From DASUNP01 sp963728545 (GTDB lineage: Bacteria > Acidobacteriota > Blastocatellia > UBA7656), in assembly GCA_963728545.1 (NCBI GenBank), contig CAVSKO010000003.1:1736001-1800000 (forward strand): a DNA stretch of 64,000 nt, read 5' to 3'. Positions 16,101 to 23,400 of this stretch are shown piece by piece; the first letter of the stretch is position 1, and each line of letters starts with the position of its first letter. A program made the translations under genes and the position numbers. The notes beneath the pieces are model-generated. The model was not told the DNA's origin, did not search any database, and saw nothing but the letters and a program-made list of their open reading frames with translations.

Positions 16101-18125
16101 CCTTCTATCCACCTTCCCGCTTATCGTCCTCGGCAGCTCTTCCATCTCCACATATGCTCCAGGCACCTGATACTCCGCCAACTCCTCCTCCATCACTCGG
16201 TTTATCTCTTCTATCTTCACTCCCTCCTCTATCACCACGTATGCACACAGGTAGTTGTACCCTGACGCGTCCTCCCTATCTATCACGGCCACGTCCTTGA
16301 TCCCTTCCTGCTTCCTCAGCAGGTTCTCTATCTCTCCCAGCTCTACCCTCATTCCTCGGACCTTCACCTGCTGATCTCTCCTTCCAAGGTACTCGTAGTT
16401 GCCGTCCTCCAACTCCCTGCCCAGGTCTCCTGTTCGATAAACTATGTCGCTGTCATCTTCGCTGAACGGGTTCTGGATGAACGCCTCCGAGGTCAACTCC
16501 GGCTGGTTGTAATATCCCAAAGACCGGTACGGCGTGCGGATGTATATCTCTCCTACTGTGCCTGCCACGCACGGCTCTCCCTTCCTGTTCAACAGCATCG
16601 CCTCCGCTCCTGGGATCGGCTTGCCTATTAGTATGCTCGGCCTTTGCTCATCCCCTTCCCTCACCCTGTAGCTGAACTTCGCCATCGTCGTCTCTGATGT
16701 CCCATACAGGTTTATCAACTCCACTCTCTCTCCGTGCACAGCCTTCCACCTCCCTACGTCGGCCGGCAGCAATGCCTCTCCTGCCATCACCACGTGGCGC
16801 AGGCTCCCTAGCTCTCCTTGCTTCATCCCCTCGTTCAACATCGCCCTCATCAACGACGGCACACAATGCACCAGACTTACCTCCTCCTCCTCCAGCCATC
16901 TCAGCAGCCGTTCTACATCCTTCACCACATCTCGGCTCTCAGGCACACAGACCACTCCTCCTGCACACAGCCCCACGAATATGTCTCTGAGCGATCCGTC
17001 GAACGTCAACGGCAGCAACTGGCTCACTCTCACTCGCTCGTCCAGCCCCAGCGTTTCTATCTCCCACCTTATGAAGTGATCTATACTTTTCAGCCGTCCT
17101 GCTATCGCCTTCGGCACTCCCGTTGACCCACTTGTGAAGTATATGTAGCTGAGGTCATCTGGCCCGCTCTCTACACTCGGCGCCTGGCTCGCCTCGCACT
17201 CCGCGTATCGCCCTATGTACTCCACACCTGCCCACAGTTGACTCTGATCCACATCTTCATCCAGGCTGATGAGCCGCGCTCTCAGGCTTGCCCCCTCCAC
17301 TGCTCGGCTCAGCTTGCTTGCACTCTTGGAATCGGCGATCAGATAGCCGGGTCTGCTCACCTCCATCATCGCCGCCAGCCTCTTTATCGGCAGCCCTCCG
17401 TCCATCGGCATAAACCCGCAGCCTGCTTTGAGCGTCCCTATGATCGCCGCTATGACTTCCATCACATCTTCGGCCATGATGGCTACTACTGTGGCCTTGC
17501 TCGCTCCGCTCATCAACAGGTAGTTCGCCAGCCGGTTCGACTTCTCATCCAACTCCTCATAACTTACACCTTTGCCCGCCGATCTAAGCGCTGCCCTTTG
17601 CCCGCCCGATTTCACCGACCTGGCCAACATCTCCACTATGCTCTCTTGTTCACCTCCTACCTCCATCGCTCTCTTTAGCTGCTCGCGCTGCTGCAGGCTG
17701 ATCATCGGGATCGCTTCCAGCTCCGTGTCCGGCTGCTCGATCATCCGCTCCAGCAACTGCTCGTATGTGTTCAGCATCTGCTGGATCGTGCTTTCATTGA
17801 ATAAATCCGTGTTGTACTCCATCCAGCAGACCATCTCCTGCCCCTGCTCTTCGACGAACAATGTCAGGTCGAACTTCGCCGTCGTCTGCTCCCCTTCTAT
17901 CCCTCTCAGCTCTATCCCCGCCACCTTCTCGACTCTCTGCGGCGCATTCTGCAACACCATCATCACCTGAAAGATCGGCATGTAGCTCGTGCTGCGCTCT
18001 GGCTGCAACGCCTCCACCACCACCTCGAACGGCAAGTCCTGGTGCGCGTATGCTCCTAGCGTCACCTCCCTCACCTGCTTGAGCAACTCTCTGAAACTTG
18101 GATTGCCGCTCAGGTCAGTTCTCAA
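9870..18125 (-). CDS. NrpG, main fragment: C end-A(DGRHVALMA)-T-C-A(Ile-like)-T-C-A up to the methyltransferase insert
   Basis: This continues NrpG in frame after 18165. It holds the end of C1; A1 (FTSGSTGVPKA near residue 332, FDGSLRDIF, pocket DGRHVALMA, D-methyl-isoaspartate-like); T1 (FFRIGGHSLMATQ); C2 (HHIISDG near 918); A2 (YTSGSTGGPKG near 1395, pocket DAFFLGVTF, isoleucine/branched type); T2; C3 (HHIISDG near 1978); and A3 (YTSGSTGKPKG near 2455, pocket DAGVVVAVY, which I cannot assign). A3 is interrupted directly after AERFIPNPF by a methyltransferase region, and the frame ends there at an in-frame TGA (9870-9872). The next frame is the same one and resumes after the TGA. Bases 9240-11420 are strongly purine-rich on the coding strand. 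Confidence 0.9.
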   Translation of the reverse strand: MRTDLSGNPSFRELLKQVREVTLGAYAHQDLPFEVVVEALQPERSTSYMPIFQVMMVLQNAPQRVEKVAGIELRGIEGEQTTAKFDLTLFVEEQGQEMVCWMEYNTDLFNESTIQQMLNTYEQLLERMIEQPDTELEAIPMISLQQREQLKRAMEVGGEQESIVEMLARSVKSGGQRAALRSAGKGVSYEELDEKSNRLANYLLMSGASKATVVAIMAEDVMEVIAAIIGTLKAGCGFMPMDGGLPIKRLAAMMEVSRPGYLIADSKSASKLSRAVEGASLRARLISLDEDVDQSQLWAGVEYIGRYAECEASQAPSVESGPDDLSYIYFTSGSTGVPKAIAGRLKSIDHFIRWEIETLGLDERVRVSQLLPLTFDGSLRDIFVGLCAGGVVCVPESRDVVKDVERLLRWLEEEEVSLVHCVPSLMRAMLNEGMKQGELGSLRHVVMAGEALLPADVGRWKAVHGERVELINLYGTSETTMAKFSYRVREGDEQRPSILIGKPIPGAEAMLLNRKGEPCVAGTVGEIYIRTPYRSLGYYNQPELTSEAFIQNPFSEDDSDIVYRTGDLGRELEDGNYEYLGRRDQQVKVRGMRVELGEIENLLRKQEGIKDVAVIDREDASGYNYLCAYVVIEEGVKIEEINRVMEEELAEYQVPGAYVEMEELPRTISGKVDRRRLPRPGERRAGMEEYEGPRSEVEERLVGMWGEMLGIGQIGIRDNFFRIGGHSLMATQVVSRVREEYGVEIELREMFEGPTVAGLGERIEEAQRAGEGLEAPTIGRASRDQEIPLSFAQQRLWFLDQLEPNSAFYNIPAAVRLTGELDEEALEKTFSEIVRRHEVLRTSFRVSEGRPVQVISEPEPFKIEVEDISQKDEEEGDREAERIAVEESQKPFDLAAGPMIRVRLIRRGQQEHVLVVVMHHIISDGWSMGVMIREMAVLYEAYREGRELPLEELEIQYADYAVWQRECLQGEVLERQVEYWKQQLEGAPPLLELPTDRPRPAVQTYRGSEHGFAISESVSEGLRELSRREGVTLFMTMLAAFQVLLSRYTGQEQIIVGTPIAGRTRGETEELIGFFVNTLVMKGEVRGKESFREMLKGVRETALGAYGHQNVPFEMLVEQMQPERSLSHSPLFQVAFALHKPPKDIPDVIGLSLSQIGVENQTSKFDLTLSLTETRNTLFGLVEYSTCLFDISTISRMTEHFQTLVESIVTNADQQISELRMLSEAEQRQLLVEWNDTTRDYPSSLCIQELFQKQVELTPDAVAVIFGKDFLTYAELNRRANQLSGYLRERGVGLEVRVGICVERSVEMIVGLLSILKAGGIYVPLDPQYPKERLAFMLADADIRVLLTQKHLVESLPEHNVGIVCLEEWDKINRFSEENPTSTATAEDLAYVIYTSGSTGGPKGVCVTHRAVNRLVINTNYIQLDSNDKIGQAANCSFDAATFEIWGALLNGAKLVGITKDVALSPEEFARHIQQEDISVLFLTTALFNQIARTAPEGFSNLRCLLFGGEAVDPECVREVVLKGKPERLLHVYGPTENTTFSSWEEVEEVDIDARTIPIGKPISNTKIYVLDREMRPVPKGVAGELCITGDGLARGYWGSSKITAERFVPDPHSDERGGRLYRTGDEVRYWEDGRIEFIGRKDNQVKMRGYRIELGEIETALASHAGVREAVVVARTEEAGDKRLVGYVVAEEDQAPTANELKQHLKESLPEYMIPSVIIMLDEMPLTANGKVDRQALPEPMREDFGQEYVAPATATEEILANLWAEVLRVEKVGREDNFFELGGHSLLATQLISRVRETFEVEIGLRELFERPTVADLAKSIEIARGTGKEKAAPAIERATRDQEIPLSFAQQRLWFLDQLEPNSAFYNIPAAVRLRGELDEEALERTFGEIVRRHEVLRTRIGTIEGRPVQVISEPEPFKIEVEDISQKDEEEREREAERIAVEESQKPFDLAAGPMIRVRLIRTGQQEHALVVVMHHIISDGWSMGVMIREMAVLYEAYREGRESPLEELEIQYADYAVWQREYLQGEVLQRQVEYWKQQLEGAPPLLELPTDRPRPAVQTYRGSRLALSLPQELSDGLRAVSRAEGVTMFMTMLAAFQVLLSRYSRQQDILIGSPIANRTRAETEPLIGCFVNTLVHRSLVRADQPFNHLLRQVREATLLAYAHQELPFEMLVEQMEPERSLSHTPLFQVAFTMQNAPQEHREVRGLTISTMGAENPTTKFDLTLYVMEVRGRVVGEVEYNTDLFDQSSIERMIESIEVMIEGVVADSRQRVGEMLMMSERQRRQVVEEWNETRREYEREGSIQEVFERQVEERGEAVAVRYEERELSYRELNERANQLAHHLRRLGVGPEVMVGVYIERGVEIVVAIMGILKAGGGFVPIDPSYPQERIAYMLEDAGLAVVVSEERLVEGLPISWAQAVCMDTDREEIESKSRENPSIEVRGENAAYMIYTSGSTGKPKGVVIEQAGVVNLARWQGEEFEVRGGRRISQYASYSFDAAVGETMMALLNGGELVMLNRKEMDGERIIEEINKEEIDVIVLVPSVIKQMDVGRLRRGKEVRVVAVGEACPAEMAVEWTRRSKFINAYGPTEYTVYSHMWEVEGDKVESRGSVAIGRPIANTASYILDERQREVPIGVVGEIYIAGAGIGRGYKGRAEETAERFIPNPFKRIAYLEHGEVSIESAREEMAEFKASEQKDESRGKEKGRIRIREEEVMRIVKGLDEDLVEKTHRFISEYCQERAAYEGFC
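14761..17590. repeat. A-T-C cassette repeat, copy 1 (NrpG)
   Basis: Aligns to 44134-46963 with a constant offset of 29373, so no net gap over about 2.8 kb. It covers most of a C domain, the T domain and the DGRHVALMA A domain. Confidence 0.9.
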
Positions 18126-20406
18126 GACCAGCGTGTTTACGAAGAATCCTATGAGCGATTCGGTTCTCAGCCCTGGTGCGGTTGGCGATGCCGGTGCTGA
18201 CTAGGATGTCTTGCTGGCCTGAGTATCTGGAAAGCAGCACCTGGAAGGCGGCAAGCAGGGTCATAAACAACGTCACGCCTTCTGCCCTGGAGACTGCTCT
18301 AAGGCCCTCACTCAAATCGTGAGGAAGACTCAAAGCCAGGCGCGATCCACGGTAGGTCTGGACAGCAGGTCGGGGTCTGTCAGTCGGCAACTCCAGCAAC
18401 GGCGGCGCTCCTTCCAACTGATGCTTCCAGTACTCAACCTGACGTTCCAGCACTTCTCCTTGCAGGTACTCTCTCTGCCACACTGCATAATCGGCATACT
18501 GTATCTCCAGCTCTTCAAGCGGCGATTGCTTGCCTTCGCTATAAGCCTTGTAGAGTGTCGCCATCTCTTTTACGAGCACTCCCATACTCCACCCGTCGCT
18601 TACAATATGGTGTATAGTCACCAACAAGATGTGATGCTCTTGCGCCAGCCTCAACAATCTGCATCGCAGTAGCGGCCCTTCCGATAGATTGAAAGCTCGT
18701 TGTGCCTCCTCACCTGCAAGCAGTCTTGCTTTAGCTTCGCGCTCTGGTTCCGGCAACCCGCTGAGATCATTTATAGGCAACTGCATCGGCTGCGGCTGGC
18801 CGATAACGGGCGCAGGCTGACCGTCCACAACGGCAAAGCTCGTGCGCAATATCTCGTGGCGTCTGACGACTTCGCTCAACGCTTGTTCCAACGCTTCTAC
18901 ATTCAGTCGCCCTTCCAGGCGCAGGGCGTTGGGCATGTTGTAAGCGGTACGGCCCGGCTGCAACTGATCGAAGAACCATAGCCGCTGCTGTGCAAATGAT
19001 AGCGGCAATACTCGATCCCGTGGGGCGCGCTTGATTGTCGTCTGCTGGTCCTGCTTTTCCTGAGATTTCAGATTTTTCTTTCGATTTCGCAGCACTAAAA
19101 GCGCTAGCTGTTCCGGCGTCAATGTGGTTACGTCGTTAGACATATTATTTCCATTCGCCCCGTTCAATCCGTTATTTTGACCACTCTTACCATTCGATTG
19201 GCTTAATGCTTGTTTCTGTTTCGATCCATTACTCGAAGCTAACTTATTCAAAAAGTCTTCTAATGGAGCAACACTGAGGTTAGACACAAACTTCATTGCA
19301 GCATCGCGCGAAGAGGCCGACTGCCTGGCATATAACTCATGATTTGAAAGCAGGCCGACGAGCGCATTGCGCCACGGATTAATATCTTGATCGGGAACGA
19401 TAGGGGCCGGAAGCATACTATCGTCAAGCCGGTCTTCAAAACATTCGATTGGGCGCACGGGCAGCAAGTAGTCTGTTCCCAGCTTTGCTTCGACAAGCCC
19501 GCTAAAGTTACTTGCAAGTACAGGGATGCCTCGCACCATGGCATCCACAACGGCCATGCCGAACCCCTCAACCCACAGCGAAGGCATCAGTAGCACGCTG
19601 GCGTCGCAGAGAAGTTCGTCAATACTCTTGCGATTATTTAATATGGTCACATTTGGCAATTCGGAGAGAGCAACTCTGTCCGCAGCAGTTGTGCCATAAC
19701 CGGGGAGCGCTGCAAATTTTATGTCGGGAAGTGAACGGGCCAGATCTAAGAATATTGAAACCCCTTTCACTGCGCTGGCATTCATCAGCAAAACGTGGCC
19801 TCTGTCAAAATGCTTATAACTCGGAAACGGCCCGCCGCCAAAATGAGGCGGGTGATTTACAAACGTTTCGAATCCGGTCCACTCATGAACATAACCGGCG
19901 ACGAATTTGCTGATCGCCACAATGGCAGCAGCCTGCCCGACCAATTCAGTCCGCGCCTTGCCTGGATACAGGCTGGCCGGCCCAAAGGGGAACATCTGCG
20001 GCGTGTGCGCCAGGTACACTACTTTGCCAGGGCAAGCTTTTAATGCCGCATCGAGCAAATTTTGTGAAGGGTCTTCAGATGACACCAGCGCCCAGTCCGG
20101 CTCAAACTCATTGATCTGGCTTATGAGGTAGGCGCGCATCAGAGAAGGCTCTGCTACGGCATGCACTTCTACGCCGTTCAGATTGAATATGCACACCTTT
20201 CCGTTAGCGCTGACATCGATCCCTTCGCTTGTTAACTCATCTAAAAATTGCTTGTGGGTTATAGGACTGGGTGTGGCGAGCGCAGGCACTACAACGCGAA
20301 CCGCATGGTGGCGTTCTGCCAGCTCTTCGGCCAGGCTACGGTTGGATCTGTTTGTGCCGCCCGACACGCGAGTGTAGGGAAGGTTCATCGTCATTAACAG
20401 CTTCAT
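18115..20406 (-). CDS. NrpG, N-terminal fragment: glycosyltransferase fused to a condensation domain
   Basis: The full gene spans 7145-20406 (4419 codons after removing two extra bases and counting one in-frame TGA). Residues 1-385 are a GT-B glycosyltransferase of the GT4 type: MKLLMTMNLPYTRVSGGTNR at the start, VYLAHTPQMFPFGP, and the donor-site region PSLWVEGFGMAVVDAM followed by GIPVLAS. An Asn/Ser/Gln-rich linker (about 391-450) leads into TPEQLALLVLRNRKK and a normal C domain (RLWFFDQL, HHIVSDGWSMG near 599). Met422, just before the segment that looks like an ordinary NRPS start, may mark the old N-terminus. The frame breaks at 18164-18165 (GGTTCTC for GGTCTC), so the last 18 or so residues are out of frame. 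I infer glycosylation of the peptide or of a loaded residue; the sugar is unknown. Confidence 0.92.
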   Translation of the reverse strand: MKLLMTMNLPYTRVSGGTNRSNRSLAEELAERHHAVRVVVPALATPSPITHKQFLDELTSEGIDVSANGKVCIFNLNGVEVHAVAEPSLMRAYLISQINEFEPDWALVSSEDPSQNLLDAALKACPGKVVYLAHTPQMFPFGPASLYPGKARTELVGQAAAIVAISKFVAGYVHEWTGFETFVNHPPHFGGGPFPSYKHFDRGHVLLMNASAVKGVSIFLDLARSLPDIKFAALPGYGTTAADRVALSELPNVTILNNRKSIDELLCDASVLLMPSLWVEGFGMAVVDAMVRGIPVLASNFSGLVEAKLGTDYLLPVRPIECFEDRLDDSMLPAPIVPDQDINPWRNALVGLLSNHELYARQSASSRDAAMKFVSNLSVAPLEDFLNKLASSNGSKQKQALSQSNGKSGQNNGLNGANGNNMSNDVTTLTPEQLALLVLRNRKKNLKSQEKQDQQTTIKRAPRDRVLPLSFAQQRLWFFDQLQPGRTAYNMPNALRLEGRLNVEALEQALSEVVRRHEILRTSFAVVDGQPAPVIGQPQPMQLPINDLSGLPEPEREAKARLLAGEEAQRAFNLSEGPLLRCRLLRLAQEHHILLVTIHHIVSDGWSMGVLVKEMATLYKAYSEGKQSPLEELEIQYADYAVWQREYLQGEVLERQVEYWKHQLEGAPPLLELPTDRPRPAVQTYRGSRLALSLPHDLSEGLRAVSRAEGVTLFMTLLAAFQVLLSRYSGQQDILVSTGIANRTRAENRIAHRILRKHAGLEN
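19250..20406 (-). other. GT4-type glycosyltransferase domain fused to an NRPS
   Basis: A complete two-lobed GT-B fold length (about 385 residues) with the conserved C-terminal donor-binding stretch. No stop or start separates it from the NRPS part. Confidence 0.85.
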
Positions 20407-20412
20407 GCTTCA

Positions 20413-20416
20413 CCTT
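20413..20416 (-). promoter_or_regulatory. Ribosome binding site of NrpG
   Basis: AAGG (within AAGGTGAAGC) ends six bases before the ATG at 20406. This supports translation from the glycosyltransferase start, so the fusion is real at the DNA level. Confidence 0.5.
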
Positions 20417-20483
20417 CGAGGCTAGTTTTTATAGTCGTGAAAATAATGTTGAATGCAGGGAATGCCGGAAGAGTTTCGTGGCC

Positions 20484-23400
20484 TTAGACAAGCTCGCCTG
20501 ATTCCGCTTCAAGCATCGCTTTTATTTCATCTGACGAAAGCTGTTTCAATTCTTCTATAAGCTGTGCTGTTTCTGTCAGGTCTTCGCTCTCTACCTGTGC
20601 TGCGGCAATCGCTCTTGTCATATCAACGATTGTGGGGGCGTTAAAGAGTGTTTGCAGCGGCAGCTCTACCTGAAAACTTTTTTTGATTCGAGTAGCAAGC
20701 TGGGTAAGCAACAGTGAATGCCCACCTAACTCGAAGAAGGTATCGTAGATTCCGACTTGTTCGGCTCCGAGAAGATCGCGCCAAATCTCCGCAACCTCTC
20801 TCTCGACGGGTGTGCGGGGCGCCACAAAGGAAGGTCCGACCTTGGATCGGGCCAGGTCAAGCGCGGGAAGATTCTTGCGGTTGACCTTACCATTGGGGGT
20901 CAGGGGTAAATTGTTAAGCATCACGAACGCGGAGGGCACCATGTAGTCGGGCAATCGCTCTTGCAAGTAACGTCGCACATCACCAGTCAATCGAGCGGGG
21001 CTGCTCCAGGCCAGGGGCAATTCGAAAGGTGGTTTAATAGAAGCCGTTTCAATATCGGGTTCGCGGTCAGACCGATCTTCAAAGGCACGTCGAGCATAAA
21101 CGTTATAAAGGCCGGTATCCTTACACCATGATTCCTGCTCTACAATAACCTGAAATCCGTTCCTTTCGAGCAGCTCTGTAATCCGCTCCAGACGAAACTC
21201 CGTATCGTCGACTTCCATTACAATTTGCTCGATCTTTTGCCAATCATCATCATCAATACCGACAAGCACATCCAGCTCGCTTCTTTCCGCATCTATCTTT
21301 AGCAGATCGATTCTATCTATGCCGTTTTCGCGAATCACATCAGAGAGCTTTCTCAACCGGCAAGGGACCTGCTCACTCGTTAGCCGCTCGGTCAGTCTTT
21401 GCCCTATTATCTCATCCAGTTCTCCGTCGGATTGCGCTTGTTGATTCCCGTCCGTTTCAAGCATGTTGAGGATGCCTGTTTTCAGGATTTCCCAATCCCT
21501 TTGCTTGTCCCCAAAGCGGCCAGAGGAGCCTGGAAACTGAGGATAATAAGTAAAGACGCTCGTTCCTTCTTCGCTTGAGAGGCCACAGTCGTAAAGCCTT
21601 ACGTTCAATCCATAAAGTTCTGTGTTGAGGCGCAATATTTCAAAAATCGGTTGGATGGGTTCGAACGCATAGATAACCGCATCTTTACACAGCAGCCCCG
21701 CCGAGAGTGTGAACATACCTATGTTGGCGCCGACATCAAAGATGCAACTTCCTTCGTGTAAGGTGATCCCATGTCTCAGATAAACCTGCTCTTCAAAAAT
21801 CTCTTTGTATATAAACTTTGCCTCTTCCTTGTTAGAGACGCAGAAAACAACCATTCCATTCTGCAACTCCAACCGGGGCTGCTCAGACAGCAGGCCCTCT
21901 TTTTCAAGTTGGAGCATTCGTCGAGCGGCTTTCGCGCAATCTGCATCGGGGACTACATATGCTACGAGGCGCGCCGATCCGGAATCGCTCTCGTGGATTG
22001 TGACCACAGCGTCTTGAAGGCCAGGATGCATCACGAGCGCCGATTCAATTTCTCCAGGCTCAATTCTGTATCCCCTCAGCTTTACCTGATGATCTACTCG
22101 GCCTATGTACTCAATACTGCCATCCTCCAAGTATCTTCCCGCATCTCCCGTCCGATACATTCGTTCCCCTTCCCGCCCGCTGTGCGGGTCAGGCAGGAAT
22201 CTCTCCGCCGTCATATCTGCTTTCCCTACATACCCTCTCCCCAATCCCTCTCCGCTTATGTAGATCTCTCCTCTCACTCCTACCGGCACCGGCTCCTTCT
22301 CCTCATCCAACACGTACATTTTTATGTTTGTTATCGGTGCTCCTATCGGGACTGCCTCTCTCTTGCTCCCGCGCTCACACCTCCAGCTTGTCACATCTAC
22401 GGCTGCCTCAGTCGGCCCATACAGGTTTTCCAACTCTACGCCTGCCAGCCGCTCGAAAAACCTTTCCTGCAACTTCCGGCTCAGCGCCTCCCCGCTGCTT
22501 ATCACTCGCCGCAAGCTCTCACATCTGCCTACCCCTTCTTCCTCCAAAAACACCCCTAGCATCGAAGGCACAAAATGGAGCGTCGTTATCTGCTCTTTGT
22601 TTATTACTTCCACTAAGTACCTGCTATCCTGATGCCCTCCCGGCCTCGCTACCACGAGCCGCGCTCCTGCCATCAGCGGCCAGAAAAACTCCCACACCGA
22701 AACGTCAAAACTGTACGGGGTCTTCTGCAACACCCGGTCGGTTCCATCCAACCCATACGCCTGCTGCATCCACTCCAACCTGTTGCTTATCCCTCTGTGC
22801 CTGTTCATCACTCCTTTCGGCTGCCCCGTTGACCCACTAGTGTAGATGATGTACGCGAGGTTTTCTCCAAACAGTTCCGTCTTCAGGTTATGCCGGCTGT
22901 AAGACGCAATCTCATCCCACAGTGTGTCGAGGCAAGCTAATTGATAGTTGTAATCATCCGGAGTAGCGACAACGTTATGCTGGGTCAGAACCATTCTCAC
23001 CCCCGCATCCTTGATGATGAATGACATCCTGTGCTGTGGGTACTGTGGGTCTAAGGGGACGTAAGCGCCGCCGGCTTTGAGAATGGCGAGCAGGCTGATT
23101 ACCATATCGAGGGAACGATGCATACAGATGCCGACCGGCACATCCGGCCCGACTCCCAATTCTCTGAGGTAAAGAGCTAACTGGTTGGCTTTCTCGTTCA
23201 ACTCCCTGTAGGTCAACCTATCATTCTCGAACACCACGGCTACAGCATCCGGCGTTCGCTCGGCTTGAGCTTCAAATGATTCATGTATCCATTGATCGGT
23301 CGGATAATTTATCTCTGTGTTATTCCATTCGACCAGCAGCCGATGTCGCTCAGATGAAGTCAGCAGCGGCAACTGTGATAATCGTTGAGCCGGGTCGGAG

